DNA from: Lithospermum erythrorhizon
Taxonomy: Eukaryota > Streptophyta > Magnoliopsida > Boraginales > Boraginaceae
NCBI GenBank assembly: GCA_019722365.1
Contig: JADFUC010000586.1
Span: forward strand, 248,001-312,000
Length of the DNA stretch: 64,000 bases
Direction: 5' to 3'
A model generated the notes under the pieces. That model saw only the letters and a program-made list of their open reading frames with translations, was not told the DNA's origin and made no database searches. Both the position numbers and the translations under genes were made by a program. Positions 26,291 to 37,645 of the stretch are shown one piece after another; positions within the stretch are counted from its first letter, which is position 1; each line of letters starts with the position of its first letter.

Positions 26291-26540
26291 TTGTTTATTG
26301 TTTATTATCCTCTCAAGCTCTCACTATCATTACACTCATCTTTTTTCACACAACCAAATCAATATTATTATTGTATTGAATGATTCATTTAGCTTTACAC
26401 CAATTCTCATTTCTCAACATTCTTCATTTTCTCTCTGTACAAAACCTCTCACTATTTCAACAAAAATAAGGTGTTTACTATATTCTTTATACAATTTTTC
26501 TGTATCCATTTTCTTGGTTTTTGGGTACCCAACAAATTAA
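26290..26540 (+). other. 5'UTR exon of the gar2-related gene
   Basis: A pyrimidine-rich leader (many CTCTC and TTCTC words) ends in AAATTAAG before a good donor GTATCTTCTCC at 26541. The following intron ends at TATAATAG (27268). No ATG in this leader is in frame with the protein. An alternative donor is present at about 26470 (AAATAAG before GTGTTT). Confidence 0.5.
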
Positions 26541-27276
26541 GGTATCTTCTCCTTCTCTCTGTTTTTTTGGTTTTTTTTTTTCATGTAAAAATATTATATT
26601 TTAGTTTGAATTTTGATGGTTGCTTTTTTTAAGTTGAACTGAAATATTGATTTATATGTATACTTTTTTGGTCACTAATATATAAAAGATAGTATTTTTA
26701 ACATGTTATGATAATTTTGATACAAATTTGATGTAAAAATATAAAAGATTGTATTTTAACATGTTTTGATAATTTTGTTACAAAGTTGATTGTTGGGTTT
26801 TTAAAGTTTGAACTGAAATATTTTTTATGTGTGTTATATGTGGTGACAAATATATAAAAGATTGTTTTTTAACATGTTTCGATAATTTTGATTCTAATTA
26901 AAGTTATGGGTGTTAATTAATATAGCAACTCAATCTGGACAACTTTTTGGGATGGTGGTAGTATTTCTGATGCATAAATCTCTTTTGGGACTGATCTAGT
27001 AATTCTTTTTATTGAACTCCATAATTCTATTGGTCAAAATGCTCTTTATTGATAATTTTTATATTTATATTTAGGGGACTTTATCTTATATATTTATATT
27101 TGTATATGGGATGTTTCACTTTGAACTGCTGAAATGAAATGATTCAAATGAGATATTGAGAGACTTCTCATTGTTTAACTGGTAGAAAAGTTCATATTTT
27201 TTTCAAGAATTGTATGATTTTTTGGGGTTTTTTTATCTAGTAATTTGTCTGGATTGTGTTTATAATAGGAAGTGTT

Positions 27277-30200
27277 ATGTTGGGATCTGCTAAGAATATG
27301 TCAGAAGGCATAATCAGAGGTTTGTTCACTTTCTGACAAATTCTTTGTTGGGGATGCTTTTATGCCAGGGTAAATATTGTACTCCCTCCATTCGAAAACA
27401 TCGTCCAATTTCACTCTTTTTTTCTCCCGTAATTTGTCCCGTTTGACCAGTTTTTACATGAATTTAATAAATAAGTCAAATTTAACTAGTATTTAAATGT
27501 TAATATCTTGATTTTTTGAAAACGTCAAAACTAAACAATCTCTATGGGATGGAGGGGCCATTAGTTTTTTTATTTGGATGGGTTAGATGAAATTGTTTGT
27601 GAGTGGTAAAGTAAAAAAGAAAATGTGGGGCTTGGGAATTTGAAACTTTTGGACTAAAGGGTGAATATGATTTGTTTATCTTTTGACTATAGAGTTTTGC
27701 AGCAAAATTATGAACATAGGGGTATAGCTTTTATTGTCTTTCTTTCCTTTATCCTGGGGCCTGGTTAGATTCATAAATTGAAGTATCCAAAGATGAAAGT
27801 TGCAAGCAAGTTGAGAAAAATGGATTCAGTATTACAGTTGTCTCACTTCTAAGTTACTTTTCAAGAGTCAAAAGAATCTGAAATAGGGGGAGAAAAAGTG
27901 CTTACCGATTATGGTGCTGTTTGTAGAAATTCCAAATGCTAAAGAGCAGGCTTTCTTGCATAGTTTTGCCATGTTTTTCTGGTAGCTAACGTATATTGAG
28001 TGCATACAACCTTTTTCTGCTGCTTCATTAGCTGTATTGTAAACCTTGTACAGTATAGTTAATGACTTAATTCTGCTGTAATTGCACCGAAAGCTTGTTT
28101 GTCAATTAATGGACTTTTCGAGTATGATTTCCCAGTAGAGGAAGGAACTCAGTGGTTTGAACTTTTAGAATTGAAAACATTTTGGACTTTTGGAATGAGT
28201 CTCCCATATTGTTCACTGTTTACTTCTTGTTGTAACCTCCTAACAGATCCTAGTGGGTACACATTTGTTTTCTTGTCTTCTTTGTTTTGTTGAAGAGTTT
28301 GTTTTCTTGATTCCTTTTGCACTTCATAAGAGTTCATCAATAAGTGACTGCTAAAGATCAATTACTGTTTTCATGGCCAGGTTTCAAAACTGCCTGAATT
28401 GATTGGATGTTAACATCAAAGCTTCGAAGAATTCTCCAAACTCTTCCAGCTGATGCAAAATATGACCCAAGCTTAAATTTTCAAGATTTTATTTCCTTCT
28501 TGAATAAAACAGAACATTTATTATGCTAACTATTTTGTGTATTATTTTTTAAAGAGCCATTACTTTAAACAGCACTAGGATTAGCAAATTGAGTTCTATA
28601 TATGTATATCTCCATGTGGTTCAAACTTAATTATGGAAACGGTTCAATACATGTTCGGGCATGTACCTGTGTTCTAGTCATTCAACATGTAACATCTATG
28701 CTTGTTTCTTAACAGCTTAAATCAAACGGCAGTGACCAGCTGATTTAGACTCTTAATGAAGGCGTAATCAGCCATTCAGATGGCTATTGCAAGGAGACTG
28801 ACTCCTTGTCCATCAACATGAATAACTTGCAACATTTCAACCGCATAGGGAAAGAAACTGATAATTCAATACTTCTCAAAAGAGAGGAGGACGGTTTTTG
28901 GAACAGTTCAGAACTCAAGCACTCGAAGTTTGTGAATCATGTTATCAAGGATATGGAAAGTGGAGGTAGAGGTAGAGGTTCACCAAATGAGAATGATCTA
29001 GGGGAAGTCTTGGAAAGAAAACCTGGAACTAAGGGTTCCAAGATGCTGGCATCCGAGGAGGAGAACAACGACAAATTATTGAATGGTCCTGAATTTGAAC
29101 GTATGATGGTTCCGAGTGACTGTGCTAATCTTGATGAACATGAACTGTCGAACTCTGGTGCCCAAAGTATTACTTCAAAGTTTTTTCAGGCTGACTCTAC
29201 TCTATACACTGACAAAAGCGTCATGGAGTGTGATGTGCCTCAGCTTGTTGTTTGTTGCAAAGATACTGACTGCCAACATGTCAAGGACATATGTGTTGAC
29301 AAGGCAGGGCCGCTTGAAGAGAAAGGTTCGATTGACAAACATACTGACAATTTTGTGGGACCACATGTTTCCATGCCATCCATGGAGTATGGGACAAATG
29401 AGCCTACAAGGAACCTGGACTATGAATTTCATGTCCCTGATGGATTGGAACCTCCAGCGCAAGTGGATTTTAGTGATCTTACAGAGGATAGGTGTGAGGC
29501 CAAAATAGAAAGTAAAATCATATGTCCTGTTCTAAGTGAATTGGAATGCCTCCCTGCAGGTAAGGTCGAGGAGAATGGTCCAAATTCTGAAGCCTTTATG
29601 CAGGCCAGTGAGAAAAATGTTGGCAACAAGATCAAGAAATGTCTATTGGTCGAGGAACCCCTTAAATCTACGGTGGCTAACAGCAGAGACATGAGCGATG
29701 TGGTTAGTGAGAAGCCTCGGAAGGCAGACTATTTACCGAGTCACAATTATCGGAACTTCACTGATCCTCTTTCTTCTCATGTGGATCGGTGTGCTGATAT
29801 GGATGAAGGGTATGTGCTGGACAGTGAATTTAGAAACTCCAGTAATCCTTTCTTAGTCGGTGAGATTCAAAGTTCAGTCAAGGACGGGAGCACCATAGAC
29901 ACACATCCTGAAACTCTGCTAACGAATGAGGGGCACTCGAGTAATCCATTTGGTGTGGAGGTTCAAAGTGCTATTGTTCAAGTGAGCACTGAAGAAATTC
30001 TTCCAACAACCATAGGGAACCACAAGAAGGAAAACTTCAATCCCTTCGACTCCAGTGAGAGTGAAACTCTTATCATTGGTAAGGACAGTGAAAGCATTCA
30101 TCAAGTTCAAGCAGAGAGCCCAAAGAGAAGGAGCACGAATAATCCTTTTGCTGATTGTGAGGTTGAGAACGCTGACATGGCCAAGAACCGTGAAAGCATT

Positions 30201-30815
30201 GATCAACAACCGGAGGTCAGCAATAATAAGATTGCAGGCACTAATCCTTTATCTGTTAGTGACATTCATAGCTCTAGCGAGGCCAAGGGTATGCAGTACA
30301 ATAATGAACAACCTGAGCTAAATCATAAAGGGAACTCCTACAATCCTTTTAGCGATCCTGAGCTTGACGATGTTGGTATAGACAAAATTGCTGGTAACGC
30401 AGGCACTGTTATAGTGCCTGAGCTAGAGTCTTCGGACTTGAGAGATTTACATAACAATGAAGCTGCTCCCAAAACTGTCTCTTTCGCATATCAAAGCGAG
30501 ACTGGCATTGGAGAGACAAGTTTTTCTGCAGTGTCTGGTCGAATTACTTATTCGGGACCTATCACAATTTCTGGTAGCACCTCTCTTCGATCAGACAGTA
30601 GCGCCACCAGCACCAGATCCTTCGCGTTCCCAGTGTAATGTCTAAGTTCTTAATTGTCCTACAATACTTTTTTTAAAATCTATCTAAAATTAACTGGTTC
30701 TTGTCTTTCCAGATTGCAATCTGAATGGAACAGTAGTCCAGTAAGAATGAAGAGAGCAGGTCGACGGAAAGAAGGGGGAGGTTGGAAGAATAGCATCTTT
30801 TGCTGTAAATTTTAG
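27277..30815 (+). CDS. gar2-related family protein with six NP[F/L] repeats
   Basis: Proposed exons 27277-27319, 28780-30634, 30713-30815 join in frame to 666 aa. The first junction (AGAG before GTTTGT, TTCAG before ATGG) restores M-L-G-S-A-K-N-M-S-E-G-I-I-R-D-G-Y-C-K-E-T-D; if it is wrong, translation starts at ATG 28818. The last donor is GTAATG at 30635, and joining there gives the family hallmark L-Q-S-E-W-N-S-S-P-V-R-M and the C-terminal F-C-C-K-F. That ending, and the R-S-D-S-S-A-T-S-T-R-S-F-A-F-P stretch before it, mark the plant family annotated as '18S pre-ribosomal assembly protein gar2-related' (At2g03810, At1g13650), from memory. The protein is acidic and mostly disordered. Residues about 370-540 hold NPF, NPF, NPF, NPF, NPL, NPF at 32-34 residue spacing. 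NPF motifs bind EH domains of endocytic adaptors. The true function is unknown; the rRNA label is weakly founded. Confidence 0.85.
27382..27556. mobile_element. Stowaway-like MITE in the first coding-gene intron
   Basis: Begins TACTCCCTCCATTCGAAAAC and ends CTATGGGATGGAGGGG, with inverted CTCCCTCC-type ends and a TA at the left. It lies 60 bases after the donor at 27319, in the long intron of the gar2-related gene. Confidence 0.65.
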
Positions 30816-31169
30816 GGGTCCTCTTCTCCCTTGTTTAATTTGAAGCTCAAGTAGATATATTATCCAAACCACAGTCCATTGGCTATTGAAAGTGTATATC
30901 TCAATTTTCTCAGAGGCTAGGCATGCTATTGCTCTAGTTGTTATGTTGTAGGTTCATCAGCTTTGCTAATACCAATGATCTTTATTCATGTCATGGTTTT
31001 ATTTTCTTCCTTTTCTTCGAACACTCGGTTTTTTGGTGTCACCAAACCAAAAATAGAGATAACAAAACTCAACTTCAATTGAAATTTAAGATAAAACTCG
31101 AAACCTCCCAATCTAGGACAAGGGAGTAAAATTTGAGTACATTGGAGCAAACATTAGCTCTACAATTTT
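30816..31169. other. 3' flank of the gar2-related gene
   Basis: Includes its 3'UTR, with possible poly-A signals in AT-rich sequence, and the gap to the convergent minus-strand unit. No gene found. Confidence 0.4.
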
Positions 31170-32034
31170 TTATTGTGTCCCAAATAATTTCAAAAGTATA
31201 CCAACCTCCTCTGATGATAGAAATATTGCACCCGGACCCGAAGGCTCGAATAGGCCACTATCAGCAATGGACAACTCTTGGTCTTCAATCAGTTTCTCTA
31301 TTCCTGTAAATAAAACCTTCTTCTGCTGGACTTGAAAATTATCTACATTCTACAAGAGGAAAACTGAGTTAGTCATCGCTGTGAAGTTATTCGAAGTATG
31401 TTTAAGAGTATGTTGTTCAGATATATTCAGTCAGCATGATGATTCTTACCATTTATGTTTAGTCCTCCATCCAGTTTCAGGGGGAAGTCACAAACTGCGT
31501 TTGGATCAATGCATTCACTATGCAGACCCTAATCACTGGAGGCAAGTGGCAACAGAGAAAAGATAAGAAAAATCAAGTTGCTAAGATGTCTATTTCCTAC
31601 TCCACAGTTTTACCTTCTTAGAATTTGTAGAAGCTAAGATGTTACAGACACATACACTCGTGAATGCTGGAACATCGGGCAGCTACTGCTTCAAAGCAGC
31701 AGCAACTTAGGAGAGTGGCCTTATCAACTAGAGATGACCAAAATTGAGGCTTGAATTAATATTGCATAGACGTGGATGCCCTTGAGCATGGATCATCAAG
31801 AGGTGTCAGTGTAGCACTAAGCTGACATGAAAAAACATGTCTGCACCAAAATAGAAAAAACAAATTGCAGATAACAAGAAAATAATAAGTTTCAGAGTAC
31901 CCCATGACAGATCTCAGAGATGCTTTCATTGTAATGAAGACCTGTGCACACAGTTCACATGAATGTCTCAGATTCTGGTCAACGGAGAACCACCAATCTC
32001 TGAGAAGCTCAAACATCATCAATTTTCCATCGGT
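31170..32034 (-). CDS. Unrecognised spliced coding segment behind the PPR stop
   Basis: On minus, five coding-like pieces are seen: A 32034-31901, B from 31840, C 31682-31614, D 31528-31450, E 31303-31170 (stop TAA). A is in the same frame as the PPR protein and stays open for about 90 codons after its TGA. A ends in phase 2 and B starts in phase 2 (R-S-V-M-G-H-V-F-S-C). C (L-P-D-V-P-A-F-T) joins D in phase 0, and D (V-C-D-F-P-L-K-L-D-G-G) joins E in phase 1, with usable GT/AG sites (GTAAGA after D, TTTACAG before E). The exit from B is not solved. The composition looks like protein, not chance, but I do not recognise the family. It could be a separate small gene, an alternative C-terminus of the PPR gene after a new stop, or a remnant. 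Confidence 0.4.
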
Positions 32035-34917
32035 TCAACCAGGATCCAAACCACATTTAATAATCAGCGAGTATAACTGCGACATGGAATAAATATCACC
32101 AACTCGATTGAAGGCATCAAACAGAACTGTACTAATCCGCCGATCAAGTGCAATGCCATTGTACAACATCAATCGAAGTAATGCTTTAGCTTCACCTAAA
32201 AGTAATTTTTTACAGAGTCTAATTATAATTGAGCTACAATCTACAAGAGACACTTCAAAACCCATCTCTATCATCTGGTAGAAGAGCAACATTGCTTGAT
32301 GGGCATTGCCCTTTGCACAATGTGATTTTATCATGGAAGTGTATGCACTCTTAGTCAACTTGGCATTCTGTTTTTTGAGTGAATCGAATAATCTATTGGC
32401 ATCCTTCAAGTCTCCGTATATACATAATCCATTGATAAGAATATTGTAGGTCACATGGGTTGGCTCGAGATTCTGCAATGTCATCTCATTGTGTAGTAGA
32501 AAAGCACTTCTGAAATCTCGAGCTTTACAGAACGACTGAATTAGAATATTAAATGTGATTTCATCGGGGGAGAGGCCTCTAGCACTCATATGCTTCAACA
32601 TTCGCAGAGATTCTTGCAGCATTCCCTTTCCACAGAGCCCCTTTATAACTACTGTATAAGTTACATGAGTTGGTTCTTTTCCCCTTGCTTCCATTTGGTC
32701 AAGCAAGCCTAACATGGCTTTTATATCTCCCTCTTCACAAAATGCATTCATGATCGTGGTGTATGTTTCAACATTTGGTGTCAGACCCTGCTTCATCATG
32801 ATAGCAAACATGCCTTTAGCTTCTGCAAACCTCCTGCATTTGCACAATGCATTAATGAGTAGATCAAATGCAGACTTATTCAGAACAAGTCCTCCTGAAA
32901 GCATTTGATCTATTAGCTTGACACCTTCATCAACGTTATTAGTTTGGCAATACCCACATACCAGTGTAACATAGGTGACAACATCAGGACTTAACCCTTT
33001 TTGGAGCATTTGGTTAACCATGTCCTGGGCCCTATTCATCATACCAAGCATGCCAAAACCTTTGGCAAGAATATTAATAGTTACCACGTCTGGTCTCAAT
33101 CCATGTCTCTCCATGTTAATAGCGAACTGCAATGCTTCTTCCACAAAACCATCCAAACATAATCCGTGGATAATTATATTGAAGCTATACACGTCCGGAA
33201 GCAATCCATTTTTATACATCTTGCAAAATAATGACTTTGCAACATCTACCCGGCCAATTTTACACATCCCTGCCATAAGAGTATTAAACCAAACAACACA
33301 AGGCTTCATCTCTGTCTCTTCTCTATTTTGCAAAAACTTAATTGCCTCCTTCATCAAAGAATTTCTACATAGACTGTCCATCAAAATGGAATGGGTGTAC
33401 TCAGTTGGAGAGATTCCCCAAGTTCGGATCTCTCCATAAACATCCCAAATCATATCGGTATTCCTCAAGTTGTGCAACAAACTATTGTATGTTAAAATTG
33501 ATGGCGGCAAGTTCAAGTCCTTCATCTTTGCAAGAACAAACAGGGCATCATCGACCATCTCGGATCTAGAATAAGCAAATGCAAGTTCATCCCATACAAT
33601 ATGGTTGAAATCCCACTGCCCGAAGTTATTGAAAAGGAGCTCACATAGTAATGGTGCAGAACCACGGCCTAATTGAAATTATAATAAATCTATATAAAAA
33701 GAAAACGAGCAATGTTTAAATAATTCTCCGCGCACTATATAGTCTAAGTAAAACGAAAACAATGACGAAGGATCAGAAGTATAACCTATCGATGAAAGAT
33801 GAACATGTCAATATGTCTAACATATTCAAAATTTAAGTACTCTATCGAATCTTGTCAATGTTCAACATACCATGAAAGATTACAAATTATTTTGTTAAAT
33901 CAATGAGCATTTGCTAATTCTTACTTTGTCCTAATAAAAGTTATTCTACCATCCAATGAAGTTATTTTTTCGTTAATTCTTCTTCTTTCTTTAACCATAA
34001 AAAATTGAAAAAATCCTCTCAATATATACTTGTATTCATATAGGCCACCCGATTTAACGGGATAAGGATTGGTTTCATTTGGACAGCCAATTCACATTAT
34101 CTAAGAAGCCTAGGTAGTGCAATGAACCATCCCATAAAAATAAAAATCGATTAAATATACAAATAAACACTTCTCATTTCTTCAATCACATAAATTATTC
34201 CTCATTCTTCAATCACATAAAATATTCCTCATGCTTTGTCAATCAATCTCAAAATCACAAACAATTAATCACACAAAACAGTAACAAAAAGAGCATATAA
34301 TTTGGTACACAAGAAAATGACTAAATGCCAATAAAAATCGCACCTTGTAGAGGAACCAAATGGCGCAAATGACACCTTAATCCTCTATACCTCTTCTTCG
34401 ACGCCAAAACATGAGCAATAACCAAACAACATTTCAATGAATGATCAAATCCAAGCTTATTCCTCAACCAAAAGAAGAAAACTAACGCTGTTTCGGATTT
34501 ATTGGCCTTAATTAAATTTAAAATAATCGATTCTGCTTCGAACGGAGCAAGTGTTCCGAGAAAAGGCTCGATTAATGGGTCGGAGCTAAGGGTACGCTTG
34601 ATTGGACCTTGGTTGAACATGAGGGCTTTCGTCAGGAGGGTGACTACTGAAGGGGTGGTGGTGGGGTTGTCGAAAATTGGAAGTTGCTCGACTTTGGTGG
34701 TGGGGTTGCTGGAAAATGGAGGTTTGTTGATTTTAGTGGTGGTGGTGGAGATGGAAATTGGAGGTTGGTTGATTTTGTTGGTGGTGGAGAAGGGGAGGGA
34801 AGAGAGGTGGCGGAATTTGAAGGCGGAGGTTATGGTGGTGGTGGTGGGGGAGAAGGGGAGAGAATATAGGCGGCGGAGTTTGAAGGCGGCGGAGGAGGTG
34901 GTGGTGGAACGAAGCAT
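32035..34917 (-). CDS. P-class pentatricopeptide repeat (PPR) protein
   Basis: Two exons on minus: 34917-34344 and 33668-32035, intron 34343-33669 with GTGCGA donor and TTCAATTAG acceptor, joining in phase 1 to 735 aa. ATG 34917 (M-L-R-S-T-T-T) is the first ATG of the open frame. The N-terminus is rich in Ser, Thr, Arg and Lys and lacks acidic residues, which fits a mitochondrial presequence. From about residue 230 there are roughly 13 consecutive 35-residue PPR motifs (pattern Y-N-I-L-I-N-G-L-C ... A ... G-L-x-P-D). No E, DYW or SMR domain follows, so it is a P-class protein, which as a group bind organellar RNA and act in processing, stability or translation. It strongly resembles Arabidopsis At1g13630 as I recall it, but appears to have about four repeats fewer in the middle. 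The exons are intact. Confidence 0.92.
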
Positions 34918-35690
34918 TGAGCATGGCTCTAGCTTCTGTGTGTGAGGGGACAGCAAGGGTATAGGGTTTAAGGGAGTCCCGCTAAACCCACACCGAAACA
35001 GTCATAAGCACACCCAAAGGTGAAGTATCTGTCAACATCAATCGAATGCTCTAAATTAAGAATACTCAGTTGATTTAAAAATTAAAAAAGAAAAAATGTA
35101 AAATATCGTGTAGTCCCTACAATACATTTTTATTGTTATATCATGTAATCTACAGATGTAAAGCTCTGTATTATTGTACACAACACATCATACAATCCAA
35201 GCTTTATATCAGCGGTTCATACATTTTTTATTTTTGTTTTTTAATTTTGAAATTTTTGATTTCGTAATAAAATATATGAAACAATTAAATAATTTATTGA
35301 AACATTTATTAATTTATTGAAACATAATAAATATTAAAAATTAGAATCATAATTCAACATTAAATAAATGATATAATACACCAAATGCCAGTGAAACAAT
35401 TAATGAGACATAATAAATATTTTGGGGTACGTTGAGACAATATTTTGATTTCTTTAAATCACAATATGAGCATTAGTTGTTTTGGTTTGATTAAGCCACT
35501 TTAACAAAAAGAAAAACTCCAAGAAGTTTGAAGAGATAAAATCTATCCACTCAATCGCCTAATCGTATTTTTAGCACCTAATGCTTCTCTTATGTTTCAC
35601 TTTAAAACCCGAAAAATTTTATAATACATTTATTCTATATTTTGCTTAATGTTTGGGTGTGCGACTCCTTCTGGTGACGAATTGATAAGC
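34918..35690. other. Intergenic, PPR promoter side
   Basis: Non-coding and AT-rich, including the promoter of the PPR gene. No other gene seen. Confidence 0.4.
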
Positions 35691-36900
35691 AGTATATATT
35701 AAACAATATTAACCCACCATCGTATTAATATATAGATTACGAGCGTACTTTAGTAAGCCATCGTAGCCCCGAATGTCAATACGCAACTTAAAAATACTAA
35801 TTGTCTAACACCATTGAGAGTTGAACTTATATATATATATATATATATATAATTCGAATGAGTAATTCGGTCAGACAATCTAAATTAAGTGAATTCGCAT
35901 TTTATGAGATTGAATTTTTCTATAAATTCCAATTACTCCTCTAATTCTTAACCTATCTATTTATGATATTAGTATCAAACCATTCCTCTCGATATGCGAT
36001 TTCAAATAGCTCTGCTTTGCAGAAGAAATGTCCACCAAACCTCGCAATTTCCCTTGGCAATGCGCCAAAAGTTAACATGATATCCAACCTATATTATTTC
36101 ACCTAAATCACCTCCCCAACTCTATAGCATTTAAATCTATCGATTTATCCTGGCCCACGCAATCCCTATTGTACCAAGGCTCCCATTTACACTCTCGCAG
36201 TATGTACCTCATTCCTTTCCATGATCTTTCCGTTACAGAGATGTTGAAGGTCAAGGTACATTACTCCACTACCTACGAAAATCTATTACCTGCGCTTCCA
36301 AGCAATCACATTCAACATAAGCTATGTGAGAATCTTCTCGTGATACAGAGCACCTATCTCCAAGTTCTCAATGACGGTCATTATGTAGTACTACGGCCTC
36401 AAACTCTTTCAAGGCTCGTAAACTCATGTGATTGATTAGAGTATCCATACTCCCTTTTGATCCAAGAAATTGATCAACACAATCAAGCACATACTAGTCA
36501 AGCCGTTGCCTGACTTTGTCTGAATACCTAACCAGTGGACGAGGGCAATATGGTTGTTTTCCCTGTGCTTGTTAGAGGTTTTCTGTTTGTATCACTTATC
36601 CAAAGCATCTCTCTCAGGAATAACATTATGTTGTGAATCCAACAGGTTCAAGTTTACTTATAGCAACAATATGCATATTTTACATATACCATCAATCCAC
36701 ACAATGATGCAGAGCCGAATCTTGAAGCTAGATTCGCCACTGTCAATTTGTCGCTTGACATCGGCATCTAAGATACCAGCTCCCACTCAAATCTAGCACC
36801 AATCGAGCGTGAAACGGAAGAATCATAACTTCTTCTTAGCATGCTCAAAACCACCGGCTGATTAGCTTCCGGGTATCTAGTTTTAACCGTTGTTCTCTGC
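35690..36900 (-). mobile_element. Copia LTR remnant related to the one at 58-59.8 kb
   Basis: 35730-35870 shares ATTAATATATAGATTA, TAGTAAGCCATC and the TA/ATT microsatellite position with 58712-58900, and 36428-36470 shares ATGTGATTGA-TAGAG and TTTTGATCCA with 59470-59510. The order and orientation are the same, so both belong to one LTR family, and by comparison with the other copy the sense strand is minus. No polyprotein is adjacent. A (TA)n run lies at 35829-35852. The plus-strand ORFs at 36169-36435 and 36554-36796 are not genes. Confidence 0.5.
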
Positions 36901-37560
36901 TTATCAACTTTGCTGGGCTGGGGAGTCAGTAATGGATTAACGGGGCGAAAACGTTTTGATCATCCAAGTCGAAACTCGAACCGAACCATTTCTAATACTC
37001 CGAATCAAATCGAACATTCTGATTCACGATAGCCCTACTCACATGCCAAACTAAAATCAAGAACCGAAAGATAATCAATAATATCGGTATAGCCGCTCGA
37101 ATCTCATCGTGCTTTTTGAAGATAGCTAGTGGAAATTATTTTAATTTAACAATAAAAGAAATAAAAAAAACAAGAACCGTGTATGATCTTTCAGCTTGAT
37201 TTCAGAAGATATAACTAATCCACATCCAATCTTGCAAGCTGCTTAGAGACACCCAAAATGAAACTTTGCTACCATTTCTGACCAAAGGAAGGCCTGGATC
37301 AATGACTTCTTAATTATGAATACTTAACTACAAAAGTCTCAAAACAATGCATGAAACTAAGAACATCATAAAGAAAGCTGCTGATAAGAGAGTATTAAAG
37401 AGCATAACAAAAGCCATCTTCTCTTTCAACAGATGCAGTCTGGCAAATTATTTATATACAACAAATTCAAACCCTACTTTAAATGTCACAGCCGTTGCCG
37501 AAGAATATTTACAACCTAATTCCACAATTTGAAGGGGAGAAACGTTGCTATGCTACCTAG
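36900..37560. other. Intergenic, 3' side of the lipid kinase
   Basis: No gene found. 36960-37100 contains CGAACCGAACC-like words like those at 17.4 kb. The right end probably includes the 3'UTR of the kinase gene. Confidence 0.35.
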
Positions 37561-37645
37561 AAGTTCCTTGTACCTCGAACGAACCTGCACCCTCACTACT
37601 CTAAACTTCAGCATGACTTATAGCAAGACATGGTAATGTCGCAAA

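Noticed and set aside
32714..33569. Plus-strand ORFs of 64, 154 and 75 codons
   Set aside because: Antisense shadows of the PPR exon.
34502..34945. Plus-strand ORFs rich in Val and Gly opposite the PPR start
   Set aside because: Antisense of the Thr/Ser/Pro-rich presequence of the PPR exon; no independent support.
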